The notes: generated by a model not told the origin, from the letters alone. A DNA stretch of 17,424 bases from Geosiphon pyriformis (GCA_016748015.1 JAAOMT010000567.1:3219-20642); one strand, 5' to 3'. Counted from the first letter of the stretch, positions 1-10,287 are shown. Numbers and translations: made by a program.

Positions 1-509
1 GAATTATTAAAAACAATGTATGTTTTTTTATATTAATTTTTAAAACAAATTTTTTGCTTAATATTATATATAAACTATTATTAAAAACTTTAAATAATAA
101 TATTTAAAAAATTTAAAAAATATAATATGATAACTAATTAAAAAAATTCATATATTTATTTAAATATCAAACAATTTTAATTAAATATTTGTATTATTAA
201 TATACATAAACACATAATCTGAAAATTTAATTTTATTATAGTAAATATACAACATTAAAATAAAATTTAAAAATTGCTAAATTGATTTTATAATATATAA
301 TATTATTTTATATTATAATTTTATATTTAATTATATATAAAAACATATTAATAAATATTATAATTGTTTATAATGAAGTATTTTTTAATATAAAACACTA
401 TAAATTACTTAAAACATAATAAAAAAAAGTTATTTTTTATTTTAATTAAACTAATATTTATTAAAATTCTATATATATTAATATTATATATTATAAATAC
501 ATCAATTAA
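1..509. other. AT-rich stretch without genes
   Basis: Almost pure A/T with short A and T runs and no CpG. No open frame, RNA gene or LINE homology is visible. It is the left flank of the retroposon that starts near 510. I could not find a convincing target-site duplicate of the flank downstream of that element. Confidence 0.7.
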
Positions 510-530
510 ACTCTTTGTCTCCTTAGTTTT

Positions 531-2665
531 ATGATTATGACTAAAACAAAGAGTAAAAAAACTATATTTGTTATCTTTTCTAAGATACTTAATAAAATTT
601 TAACCAGAAAAGCTTTCTTTATTATAGAAGCAACTAGGCAAACCATTTTAAAAGCCTTTTTTTTGCTCAGTAACTGTAAAAAGCTGCCTTTAATAACTAC
701 TAAAACACTTTTTTTATCTTTGGCTGGTTTTTTTCCAGTTAAAATTTTTTCAAAGAAACACACTTGGGCTAATTCTAGTGTTGTTTTTACTTTTTCAAAA
801 AGCCCAAAAATTTTTAATAACAGACCAGTCAACAAATTGGTCTTTTTTTTCATAGCTTTAACACTTGGTGCTGCTAGCATCACTTTTTCAAAAAAATGGT
901 CAAAAACACCAAAAATTCAGAAAAGTGGGAGCAGTTACTTGTCTCTGTTATTGTTACACCGAATTTCTTTGTGGTTTCCAATAAAATTTTAGGTGAGATT
1001 TTTATAGTATCATTTGGCATATTATCCAAGATAAACCAAAATTAACTATTGGCTATGTTGCTAAATGTGATGTCTTTTGACAGATTATTGCCAGTTTTAG
1101 AAGCAAAACAATTAACTTCTATAGTGTTATTTGTTCTTAAAAACTGAACTGATTAAATAGATATTAAATTATCTTTTCTTCTGGTTTCTGATGCTGCCAC
1201 TAATAGTGCTTAGGAAATTATTGCTAATTATTAAAGATTTGTTGGATGGATGGCTTTTTTTTTGGTGCTTGGTGCTATTTTTAATATAAAATTGGCTTAT
1301 GTTAAGACTGTTTTTCAGTCTGTATATGGTTTTTTGGGTGCAAAATCTGTTACTAAGAATAATATAAAGCTCTTTTGTATGAAGTTTGTTTCTTAAAGTT
1401 TTTTAGATGCTGTATTTTTAGTTGAGCTTACAAGCTCTGTTTATCTTGCCACTTTCAAAATTGCTAAGTCTTTGGTAGTTTCTGAGTTTGGTTCCCCTTC
1501 TGTTGCTGTTATGCTACATGATATGCTTTTGGGTGTATCTGTTGCTAACATTAAGACAGCTTTTTGTGTGTTTGGTAGTATTACTTATGTTGTATTGAAG
1601 CCTGTTAGTATTTGGCAATATGTGGTTATTTATTTTAAAAAGTTGAACTCTGCTGTATTTGCTTTAAATTATTGATCAATTTTGGTGGACAAAGATAGTA
1701 TTAAGATCCTCTTCTTGGTAAATTAGAATGAAACTATTCTGTTTTATAATAGGTTTAAGGCTAAGTTAATTAATCTTTTTTTTGGCTGTATAGCTTTTGA
1801 AATTAGTGATATAATTTCTCAAGTTGGTAGTCAGACATGTTTTATTCTCCATTTTTTTGAGTCTGGTCATTGTTTCTGGTTTGCTCTGATTATATTTGGT
1901 TCTCTGGTTGATTTGGATACTGTAGTACTAAAGACTAATATGCTAAAAAAGTATTATATTTGGTAAGAAACTCTTAGTAATTGGCACTGTTTTTGATTCC
2001 AAGGTTCAGATTATCTGGCTTTGGATTATAAGATGTCTTTATTTCTTTTTTTTAAGGCTTCCAAGATATTTATCTCTTATGGTATTAATAACAAGTTTTA
2101 TGCTAAAGCTGCTGCTTCTATGTTTTCTTCAGTTTCTAGTACTTTAAATGATTTAACTGTTTCTACTAAAATTACATCTAACAATTTTATGGTCTCTTTT
2201 CAGTTAATATTATTGGAATTTGATTTGGTCAAACGTACTACTTTGGTTAATTCTATTGTTAAACCAATTGGTTCTATGATTAAAGTATTTAAACAGTTTA
2301 TTAATAAAGATTTGGCTTTAAGTAGGAATATTGGCCTTAAGTTTAAAGAGATTTTGGTACATATAGGTACTTTTAGCAAGATTGTAGATAAGTTAAAGCA
2401 AAATATAATTGCTCTAAAAGATAAGTGTGATTTTAATAATGTTAATATGACTGGTTCTTATGTGAATCTGTTTAATTTTGATGATAACATGTTTTTTAAC
2501 TTAATATTACTTTAAGAGCATGAATCAGCTGATGTTAAATCAGATGTTTTTAAGACAGCTAATTGGTTGGTAGGTTTGATTCTTAATAGTGCTTTATTGT
2601 TTAAGATTGTTCAAAGGATGTCATTTTTAAGTAAGTTTTCTTTTGATATATCAAATATAGTATAG
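531..2665 (+). pseudogene. Gag-like ORF1 (two RRM-like domains plus CCHC knuckle), broken
   Basis: Relic of a LINE ORF1 (RNA-binding nucleocapsid-like) protein of about 710 residues. The start is ATG 531 or 537 (MTKTKSKK). A frameshift lies in the A-run at 890-896; upstream the reading frame is that of 531, downstream that of 896. The second frame has stops at 1043, 1145, 1154, 1211, 1232, 1394, 1673, 1724, 1964, 1994 and 2513 before the natural end TAG 2663. An RRM-like unit lies at about 1499-1672, a second at about 1751-1940. The following CX2CX4HX4C knuckle (1988-2029) is ruined: Cys1 remains, but the other three ligands read Phe, Tyr and Tyr, with a stop inside. The motif SILVDKDSI (near 1676) matches SFLIGKDLV and SILIEKDAV in the ORF1s of copies 2 and 3, so these ORF1s are distant paralogues. 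I know this ORF as a repeated family in Glomeromycotina (memory, not a search). Confidence 0.75.
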
Positions 2666-2799
2666 TCTAAACTGGTTCAAGTAGTTGATTATATATAGAA
2701 AGCATGTGAACTATATTTAGTTCTGGATCATTTAGTTTGGTCTTAATTTTTAATTAATGGTTGGGTCATATTCATTAAAACTTTAATAAAAAAAAAAAA
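2666..2799 (+). promoter_or_regulatory. 3' UTR and A-tail of copy 1, shared with copies 2 and 3
   Basis: About 120 bases between the ORF1 stop and the A-run. The block around 2682-2705 (containing TAGAAAG then CATG) matches the corresponding block of copy 3 on the minus strand (10650-10672), with most differences being C/T or G/A transitions. TTTAGTTTGG and the terminal TTAATAAAA are also shared. In LINEs the 3' UTR is commonly the recognition site of the reverse transcriptase, which would let a gag-only RNA be copied by a partner's enzyme. Confidence 0.7.
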
Positions 2800-3073
2800 T
2801 GTTAATTTAGCAATTTTTTAAAATTTATTGTATAATTTTTTTTATAAATTGTTTTTATTATATATATATATAATTTAAATATATATTTATTTATAAAATT
2901 ATTATTATATACAAATTAAAATATCATATTATTGAAATTTGTAATTAATTAATTTTTTTTAATATAATATTATTGATAATAATAGTTTTAAATTTAATTT
3001 TTTATCAAATATAACAAATAAAATTATAAGTATTACAAACAAAATACTTAGTATTTTTAAAAACAGCCATATT
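2800..3073. other. AT-rich spacer
   Basis: Runs of A and T, with a short TA repeat near 2859-2869. No coding or RNA signal seen. It separates the tails of copy 1 (+) and copy 2 (-), whose 3' ends therefore face each other across about 280 bp. Confidence 0.7.
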
Positions 3074-3082
3074 ATTAATCTT
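3074..3082. repeat. Target-site duplication of copy 2, 3' side (ATTAATCTT)
   Basis: ATTAATCTT sits at the outer edge of the copy 2 A-tail (T-run on the + strand) and recurs exactly at 9845-9853 beside the 5' end. The last two T overlap the tail, so the certain core is ATTAATC. In AT-rich DNA a 7-9 bp match is weak alone, but position and length agree with copy 3. Confidence 0.55.
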
Positions 3083-3217
3083 TTTTTTTTATTAAGTGTT
3101 TTAACAAATGAAGTCTAATCACTATTTAGTACATAAAACCAAACTAAGAGACCCAAACTAAATGTGATTCATGCACTTTCTACATGTGGCTAGTCATTCA
3201 GGCTAAACAAGGCAATA
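3081..3217 (-). promoter_or_regulatory. 3' UTR and A-tail of copy 2
   Basis: From the ORF2 stop to the tail (ten A, seen as T at 3081-3090). It contains the conserved block at 3171-3193 and ends TTAATAAAA, including an AATAAA-like signal. It aligns with 10561-10696 and with 2666-2799. Confidence 0.7.
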
Positions 3218-6200
3218 CTACACACCTATAATAACCTGTGGGTTAAAATTCAAACCAGAAAAAAACAAACTAGCTTGACGATGGCCAAAACTAACAGTAA
3301 AAGACTCCAAAATGCCAAGTAGTCTAACCACACCATCTAACAAAACAGAAACTATATAACAAGGCAGACCAGAAACCAACTCACCATCCCTGACCAAACC
3401 AGCTCTCTCTATATCCACCCTATGCTTAGCCCTAATCAACCAGATCTTAATACAATGCTGTTCCACTACACCCCTAACAAAATCAATGACAACACCAGCA
3501 GTTTTCTCTTTATCCTTGAAAGCATCAATGGCTTTGAGGCACCAGTCTGACATTACAAAACTCTTGTACAAAACCAAATAAAGACCAACATCCGAAAAAC
3601 AACTGTTAAGAAACATTAAAGTGACAGAAAATGTCAAAAAACAAGAACTCAACAGGGAGACCCACAAAGCAGAAGCCTTAGCCAAAATCTCCTCCCAAAT
3701 GCTGGCATCTGAAATGCATGAAAAGACATGATCAGGCAACTTCACTTCACTGCACAGCAAGCAAAGCACACCAGGATACTCTTTGTCATATAATCTCTTT
3801 CAAACTGCCACTGGTAAGTGGTGATAAACAGCTTTCATCAGATATGACCTCAGACCAAAAGACTTTCGACTAGTAAAACCAGCAAGCATATGCAAATCAG
3901 AATGCCATACTCTCGAGATAGCTGCCCAGTTCACACATCTCACCAGCTCACCTGGAATCACATCACAGCCAGGATCAGCTTCTCAGAGAGCACGACAGAT
4001 AGACTTATGTAAGTCCCTAGCAAAATAACAGGCATTGCCAGACAAAACCATGCCATCAGTCTTCAAAAACCATTCCTGAACTCCCACAGGCATAAAAAAC
4101 TGAGAACGAGTAGCTGCACCAGTAGCAGAATCAGCTCTAATATTACCATAAACTCCAAAATGTCCCTTAACCTTAACCCAATTCACACTAAGATTCTTTT
4201 GCTTTATAAGATTGAAAATATGACATCTTTCCACCCAACATGGAACACAAAAATCAGGTACAGCAAAAGACATCTCAGACACACAAGCATCGATGGCAGC
4301 TTGGCAACAGCCTGCAACTCAATTAAAGTAGATGACAACAGCCCAGAAACACCCACACTAATACTAAGATTCACAGAAAAAAAGTAAACCATACTACCAG
4401 CCACATCACCAGACCCAGTATTTACCAGCGAACCATTCGTAAAGACTTCAAAGGAACTAGACCACAACTCATGCAGGCAACTTTGCACTTTAGAAAAATT
4501 TTCAGAGTCAAAAATGTCCAAACCAGAACACCTTACAAACCGAGAAGAACCAGACAGTAGAACACCACCACCAACCAAAAACTTACTGGTCAGACTAAAC
4601 CAAAAGGGGACAGGCCCCCTTGGATCAAGCCTTTTTCATTAATGGAAAGTTTTTCAATCCATCACACAATCTTTTTTATCAAGCAACCTATTTGCAAAAG
4701 CAACATCAAAACATCTCAAAAAATAAACAAAATCATAATAAAGAGAACCATCCAGAACAGAAGACATAAGAAAAACACCAGAGCTATAGAAAGCACTAGG
4801 CAGATAGTTCACCAAAAAGAATCTATTACATAAAAAGATCCTAACCATACCAGCCAGAAAATTGTTCACAGGACTAACACACAACTTAACAGGAAACTGC
4901 AAAGAATCTAAGGGAGCCCAATCCAAAACCTGCAAATCCAAAAATCTGTGGTCAAACAAGCGTCCCAGGATGCCAGAGGTATTAGAAAAGGAGACCACAG
5001 CAGTCAACTTGCTCTCAGACTGCAATTGCTCAAAAAATTTCAAGCCATACAATAAAGGGTGATGTAAAGCTGCATTAAGAAAGTCGTGGGGGAGGCAGGC
5101 TTTTATCTTGAGACCCTTTCTGACTATGACATCTCACTTGTGACATATATTCAAAGACACAAAGCTAAACTGGGTATGGTAACTAATAATAGGCTGCAAA
5201 ATGGTTGACACCAAATAAGAGAACTGTTTATCTGTAACTGTTTTTCTGAGCACCACATTAATAAAAAATTGAATGTCAGAATGGGCCTTAGCAATACTGG
5301 GCTTGGATAGTCAATCAGTAGACAAGAAAATCCCCAAATAATAATGAGCCTCACCCTTTTTGACAACAGAGACAGGCTGACCGCTAATACTTAAAGAAGC
5401 CACTTGTACACCCTGGTTAATTGGAATGACCACTGTCTTCTCATTATTAATAGAAATGTCATTGATCAAAAAAAACTCACTAGCAATATTCAGAGCATAT
5501 TGTGTGGATGCCTGGCAATCCCCAACCCATATTGTATCATCTACAAAAGCACCAGTCACAAAGAACAAAGTTAATCTATCAACATTCTCAATTCTGCCAG
5601 TCTTCACCACAAACTTAGTATCAATCCAGTATCCACACAAATGTTCATGTTGTTTAACTTCACACAAGAGTGGATCATAGAAGATTCTCCAGAGAAGGGG
5701 AGAAAAAACCTCACCCTGATCCAAGCTATCGTGTACTATATAGCCATCCAAGAGACTGAAATCTGTCATAACCCTATTGACTCTATCCATATGAATGCTG
5801 TCAAAGAACTTGATAAACTTATCACACATTTTAATATGCCTCAAGCTAGCTTCCAAGTGGTGCCAACCAACTGAGTCATTTGCCTTGTGCATATCCTGCA
5901 GAACCAGCCAGAGTTTCTGATTTTTTTCCAATGCATCCTCAACCACTGATCCTATTGCAAACACAAGAGACTGTATAGACATATCCTTTAAAACAGAAAA
6001 ATTGTCTCCATGAAGAATGCCAAACTTGCTGCAAGCGGCTGAGATTCGGTCTGAAAGAATCTTGGACAAGATTTTCCTGGCAGTTTCGATAAATGCAATC
6101 GGCCGAGTGTTCATTAGAACCCCATCCCAGTCATAAGGTTTAGAAATCATAGAAACCCAAGCCCTTCTCCACAGAACGGAAACACACCCTGACATCAGAC

Positions 6201-7851
6201 ATGCATTCAAAATATTTAAAAGACATCCCAACACCACTTCCCCACCATGTTTCCAAAACTCATTAGGAATGCCAGACAAGCCAGCAGCCTTGCCATCCGG
6301 CAGGCCCATGACAACTGAAAGTAGTTTACCCTTGTTAATTACATTCATCACGTCTGAAAAGGCATTATCCTTCACATAATCCAAGGGAGCATATTGGCAT
6401 GTCCAGAGATCAGACAAAACTGGCAACACATACTTCTTCCTTGTCCACCCCTCCATGATTTCATCAATTTTAAGCTTCACATCATCTGGCTCCAACACCA
6501 GCTCTTCATCCACCACCAAATGATCCAAAACCACTTTGCGGAAAGGCCGATCCAAGACACTCCTAATTATGCCACCCTTATCTGAACAAAATTTTTCTAT
6601 GCATCACTTTATTGCCTTCCTGATGGAAGCTTCCTCGGCCAACCTTGACTCAAACAGCTTCAATTTTCTGTAATCTTTATGCACCAATGATAAATGTTTA
6701 AAAATTATCTCAGATTTCACACCAGATCCACACAAGTCAGCAAAAACACAAGCTCTGGTATTATCAAGAGTTGACCATTTCTCCACAAAGCACTTGACCC
6801 CAGGCATATCCCCAGAGTGGAAGCACTTAACAATTTTGGCAACCAAAAGCTTCAACCCAAAAAACTTAGAGGAATGCTTATTCCTAGAGCACTGAAACTT
6901 ATTAAACCAACATTTTGAAAATATTTCATCAGCTGAAGCAATCATCACCTCCTCCAGGATTGACCACGCAGCATCTTCATTTCCAAGAGCCAAAGCACTG
7001 GAAAACTCACCCATTACCACCAAAAGCATGGCAGATAAATGATCTTTGAATCTAGCCCATCTGAGGCCATCTGCATTCTTGAACTTAAACTTTCATCGAT
7101 CCTTATTAGCCTGTTTGCACAAACTATTCAACTGAATGTCCAAAAGTTTATCCAAGCCAATTGAGACCAAAACAGCATTGTGATCAATGTCAAAGAACTC
7201 AAAAACAGACTTGATCTAATGACCAGCAAGAGCAGATGCCAAAGTTCCACTGACAAAAACGTAATCAATTGTCTTTTTAGCCTTTTTGGAATTGCTCCAA
7301 GTGGAAGCCCCCACTAGTTGATGGTTGGTAAACGCATTGACCAATCCCATTTTCTGACAGAATTTGAAACTCACACTTCTACCTAAACCATTCTTATTAA
7401 AGTCCCCACCCAGAATCACAAAGATGTTGGAGTTAACAGCCTTAACTATGAGAGAGTTCATTTCCTCAGCCTGACAAAAACAAGTCTCAGCTGAAGCACC
7501 AGCATATAATCCCAACAAAGTAACTGACAATTTGCTCTTAAATAAGAGCCATACTAAAATCAATTGACCAGGAACCTCCTCCACTTTGAACACATGATGA
7601 GCCAAAAAATTGTTCACAATGACAGCCATGCCAGCACCTAAAAAACCCTTTTCCACACCAGAAGCAAAGACTCGAATCCCCTCAAATTTATTGGCAATCT
7701 AAAACCCAATACTAGAATGTAGCTTGGTTTCTGTAATAAAAGACATCATATTTCCTGACCACCTATGCCAGCATACTACATCTTCCTGTTTAGCAAGAAT
7801 ATTGATCCCACAAACATTGCACATAGCAAACTTCCAGATCAGATCACTCAT
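3218..7851 (-). pseudogene. LINE ORF2: endonuclease, reverse transcriptase, RNase H (copy 2), broken
   Basis: About 1,560 residues originally. It starts at ATG 7851 (MSDLIWKFAMCNV) and stops at 3218-3220. The AP endonuclease occupies about the first 230 residues: NV(C)G, TETKL, LGGDFN (7396-7410), KTIDYVFVS and DIDHNAV are all present. The reverse transcriptase is open from 6555 to 5311, with motif A LVLQD (Asp at 5893-5895), a QGEVFSPLL box, and FVDD at 5536-5547 as the catalytic YXDD equivalent. RNase H begins near 4450 with FTNGS, where the first catalytic Asp is Asn. A deletion of about 55 bp near 4300-4306 removes the SDSQ segment and shifts the frame. A CX2CX7HX3C motif lies at 3716-3763. 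Further stops occur in the endonuclease, at 7216, 6604, 5311, 4654 and 3983 and elsewhere, many at expected Trp positions. The protein would nick target DNA and copy element RNA; this copy cannot. Confidence 0.85.
7848..7851 (-). promoter_or_regulatory. ATGA overlap of ORF1 stop and ORF2 start (copy 2)
   Basis: The minus strand reads CCCCAATGAGT: TGA ends ORF1 and the overlapping ATG opens ORF2. The identical arrangement at 15344-15347 in copy 3 suggests that ORF2 is translated by stop-coupled reinitiation. Confidence 0.75.
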
Positions 7852-9732
7852 TGGGGCACAGAAGATGACAGAGAACCCGAACTAGAACATAAAAAATCTA
7901 ACCTAGCCAGCACTGAACCAATAGAAGCTTCCAATAAAGCCAACTTAGTCTCTAGACCACCAACTTTGCTGGTGAGAACTTTGGAGCTGCTTAGACTAAG
8001 ATTATGTACATCATCAACCACAGGAGAAAAACAAAAAGCACCTAGTACTGAAGTGCCATTTGAGACTATATCTGAATCTAGCATCAAATCCTTAAATGCA
8101 GCAGCAGCAATAGGGAAACCAAGAGAGGATGGCACCAAAGGCCCCAGTTCAACAAAGCTCAACCTCTTCACTATACCAGAAACTCAGTCAGCCAACAGCT
8201 CAAGAGAGTGTTCTAAAGATGCCAAACGTCCTCCCAAAGAAGCAATGTCAACGGACGAGAGAAGAGCAGCACCACCCAAACTAAAGGCACCAGAAGAAAA
8301 AGAACCAGAGCCAAAACCAGAGTCAAAAAGTGGGGGCTGGAGGATAACACATCAGAGACAACTTAAGCCCAAGACTTGCCACCAAAGACAGCTGGACGAG
8401 AGATAGGAACATTTTTTTAGCATACAACTTAGCCAGTTGAAGGCAATTTGCATCAGAGACAGGCCTTTTAAGAGAAACAGAAGGCTTAAGAGTAAATGCA
8501 TCTGGGGCATTGCATTCAAGAGTCGAATGACTACAATGTCCACACTTTTCACATCTAACCAAATCCAACCTAGCCCATGAGAGTTGCACCCCACTGAAAA
8601 TAAGCTCAGTACAAAAATCAGAATTCAAATCTCCCTCAGATTCAAAGCCAACCACAGCACAATGAAACCTATTGCCAGCCTCTAAAGAACAATTGATAAT
8701 ACAAGTTTTTCCTCCAGCCCCATCTAAAAGAGTACCAAGATTGTGTGTAGTCGTTCTCACCAGCAAAATAAACAACAGCACTCTGAAACAATCTCTAAAT
8801 GCCCAAATATTCCGATTTCCCATGGCTTTGGCCACATGCACTAAATCTTTCCCGATTAAGAATGACTACTTTGAGACCAACAGATTAACTTGACTCGATT
8901 TGGTGAACTCCACCACAGCCTTTTGCTACATGCTAATCAACTGAATCCTGATAGATTTAATTTCCCCAAATGTGGATACTGCAGTAATAATTATCTCCTT
9001 TGGTGTATTCATGGGAATTTTTTTGATGACTACGGCCTAATCTGAGTGCACTCCTTGTTTTTTGAGATCAGTGTTCACAATAATCCCATTTTCCCCAGCC
9101 AATGATGTGGCTTTTTCTATGCTCTCTTCAGAAGTGAAAGTAGATCAGATGATCTCTTCAAATTTTGAGAGGGTAGTGGCCCTTCCAAAATTATTGACTG
9201 AAGAAAAAATTTTCTTAACTAGCCAGGTTTTTGCCATTGCTGAATTACTTTCCACAGCTGAAAGATCAATATCTAATGCAAATGATTTCTTGACCAATAC
9301 TTCCACAGAAGTCTTAATAATTTTTAGATCTATTCACTTTTTTTCCAGAGAAATAGGCAAGCAAGGAGGAAGCACAATTTCATTATCATCCATAGTGAAG
9401 TTAGGAGAGCTAAGTGGAAAGCCAAAAATTGTACCAGTATCAACATGTTTCGCCTTGGAAATAGTGGCAGCTGAGCCCAGCAAAGACCTTTCATATACAC
9501 CAGTCATGCCAACATCCTTATCATTACCAGACATACTATCTACATCAGAATACATACTATCACCAGGCCCAAATTTACTCAAAGAGATATCCTTCTCATT
9601 ACCAGAGTGTTTAACATTCCCAAGAACCACTTTTTTCTTCTAAACAAAAGAACTACTAGCAGGACCATAAAAAGCACCTTTGAGTGTCTTCTTTTTAGAC
9701 ATATCACTGCTTGAAGCAGTCTTCAAATCCAT
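7848..9732 (-). pseudogene. LINE ORF1, gag-like RNA-binding protein (copy 2), broken
   Basis: About 628 codons from ATG 9732 (MDLKTASSSD) to TGA 7848. The frame is constant from 9732 to about 8395, interrupted by stops at 9640, 9334 and 9145 and three more between about 9040 and 8860. It shifts near 8395, and the C-terminal part is read in another frame up to 7848. Visible parts: a charged N-terminus with KKK; RRM-like unit 1 (AVVIKKIP to AVVEF, about 9035-8895); RRM-like unit 2 (about 8790-8610); an intact CX2CX4HX4C knuckle CEKCGHCSHSTLEC at 8512-8553; a Ser/Gly-rich stretch; and heptad-like Leu segments near the end. The role by family is binding element RNA to form the RNP used with ORF2. 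The N-terminus differs clearly from copy 3's ORF1, so the two belong to different subfamilies. Confidence 0.8.
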
Positions 9733-9844
9733 GACAAAAGGATTATTTAAAAAAATATTGAAAGATTTGGCAAGAAAAAAAACCAAAAAACTTCTTCTTT
9801 AGAAATGTGACTTATTGAAGATTTTTGGAGGTAAGAAAGAAAGA
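9733..9844 (-). promoter_or_regulatory. 5' leader of copy 2
   Basis: About 110 bases between the target-site duplicate and ATG 9732. On the minus strand it opens with TTCTTTCTTTCTTACC, and copy 3's leader contains CTTCTTTCTTTC near its start. LINEs normally carry an internal promoter in this leader, but no core promoter motif is recognisable. Confidence 0.5.
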
Positions 9845-9853
9845 ATTAATCTT
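9845..9853. repeat. Target-site duplication of copy 2, 5' side (ATTAATCTT)
   Basis: Exact repeat of 3074-3082, directly adjoining the TTCTTTCTTTC start of the element on the minus strand. This placement suggests a complete rather than 5'-truncated insertion. Confidence 0.55.
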
Positions 9854-10105
9854 AATATATTATTTTAAAACTAAAACAAAAACTAAAAAACATAATTATA
9901 CTAGTAAATTTGTTAAAATATATATTAATAAAAACACTAAAATAGCTCTTAATTTTTGATTAAATAATTAAATAATTATTTTTTAATATTATATTTAATA
10001 TATATTATTTTTTAAGTCAATACTAATATTAAAAATCAAAAAATATTAATAAATACATAATTATTTTATTAAACAATAAAATACATTCTAAAACCAAAAT
10101 TTTTT
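9854..10105. other. AT-rich spacer
   Basis: A/T runs with no coding potential seen. It runs into the LINE fragment, whose first alignable bases (a T-run followed by AAGGCTCTTCAC) are blurred by the T-run at 10099-10105. Confidence 0.65.
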
Positions 10106-10268
10106 AAGGCTCTTCACCATCGTCTCCTAGTTATTATACAAAAGCGTTTGTATAGTAAAGTCTACTCAAGTGTTTCATGTTTGTACTGTGATGAAGTGAA
10201 AAGTTCCAACCACTTCTTTGTTTGTACGTTTGATTCTAATGCTCATAATAGTATTCTTAGGTCTTATC
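10106..10268 (+). pseudogene. Fragment of a LINE ORF2 C-terminus, cut off at an adapter
   Basis: An open frame of about 54 codons (KALHHRLLVI onward) aligns with copy 3's ORF2 at about 11295-11130, for example KRLYSK, VSCL and HFFVCTFDSNA. By eye it is roughly 80 percent identical in nucleotides, so it comes from a different genomic copy. It contains an intact CX2CX7HX3C motif at 10178-10225. LINE similarity ends at about 10267, exactly where the Tn5 mosaic end begins. Orientation is opposite to copies 2 and 3. Neither a 5' nor a 3' element end is present, unlike a normal LINE insertion, which keeps its 3' end. Confidence 0.8.
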
Positions 10269-10287
10269 CTGTCTCTTATACACATCT
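10269..10287 (+). other. Tn5 mosaic end / Nextera adapter (assembly artefact)
   Basis: CTGTCTCTTATACACATCT is a perfect 19/19 match to the hyperactive Tn5 mosaic end used in transposase-based library kits. No transposon gene or second mosaic end is nearby. The next bases (TATAAAAATG) are not the rest of the standard adapter, so a trimmed adapter remnant most likely bridges two unrelated sequences. Contiguity across this point should not be trusted. Confidence 0.93.

Larger units (their letters stand above)
510..2799 (+). mobile_element. ORF1-only LINE-type retroposon (copy 1), non-autonomous, decayed
   Basis: The unit starts with a pyrimidine-rich leader (CTCTTTGTCTCCTTAG) directly before a gag-like ORF1 and ends with a 3' UTR and a 12-base A-run at 2788-2799. 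There is no endonuclease, reverse transcriptase or RNase H between the ORF stop (2663-2665) and the A-run. The 3' UTR aligns with those of the two complete LINEs elsewhere in the window, including the terminal TTAATAAAA. It is therefore either a gag-only element mobilised in trans or an ORF2-deleted derivative. The 5' boundary is approximate and no target-site duplication was found. It has the heaviest C-to-T/G-to-A decay of the three copies. Confidence 0.75.
3081..9844 (-). mobile_element. Two-ORF LINE retrotransposon (copy 2), nearly full length, inactive
   Basis: Reading leftwards it has a short 5' leader, ORF1 (9732-7848), ORF2 (7851-3218), a 3' UTR and an A-tail (3090-3081). Domain order is gag-like, AP endonuclease, reverse transcriptase, RNase H and C-terminal zinc-type motif, typical of RNase H-bearing non-LTR elements (I/Tad1-like grouping; the exact clade is not resolvable by eye). 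A probable 9-bp target-site duplication flanks it. It is the least decayed of the three copies: it keeps roughly forty CpGs by eye and long open stretches, including 414 codons of reverse transcriptase. Inactivating damage includes many stops, frameshifts in ORF1 and a deletion in RNase H. Confidence 0.85.

Noticed and set aside
506-883. 125-codon minus-strand frame rich in Lys/Leu
   Set aside because: Complement of the ORF1 N-terminus of copy 1, which has recognisable family residues on the + strand.
2859-2869. TA-repeat and AT-rich tracts as a replication origin or centromere element
   Set aside because: Short and unremarkable in DNA of this base composition, with no defined consensus visible.
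3081-3090. T-runs at 3081-3090 and 10560-10571 as bacterial terminators
   Set aside because: No preceding GC-rich hairpin. They are the A-tails of minus-strand LINEs, each next to a target-site duplicate and a shared 3' UTR.
7765-8406. 213-codon open frame on the + strand, the longest plus-strand frame in the window
   Set aside because: It lies antisense to the C-terminal half of copy 2's ORF1. Its Glu/Pro/Lys-rich translation is the complement of a Ser/Gly/Leu-rich stretch, and there is no family resemblance.
8352-8594. 80-codon minus-strand frame overlapping the ORF1 knuckle region
   Set aside because: Alternative frame of the same strand; the other frame carries the CCHC knuckle and continues the ORF1 reading frame from 9732.
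10106-10268. Inverted chimera of copy 3 itself (amplification artefact)
   Set aside because: The orientation fits, but the fragment is only about 80 percent identical to 11130-11295, too divergent to be the same molecule. It is another LINE copy.
10269-10287. A natural Tn5-like bacterial transposon end
   Set aside because: The natural Tn5 ends differ from the engineered 19-bp mosaic end seen here, and no transposase, IS50 sequence or second end is present.
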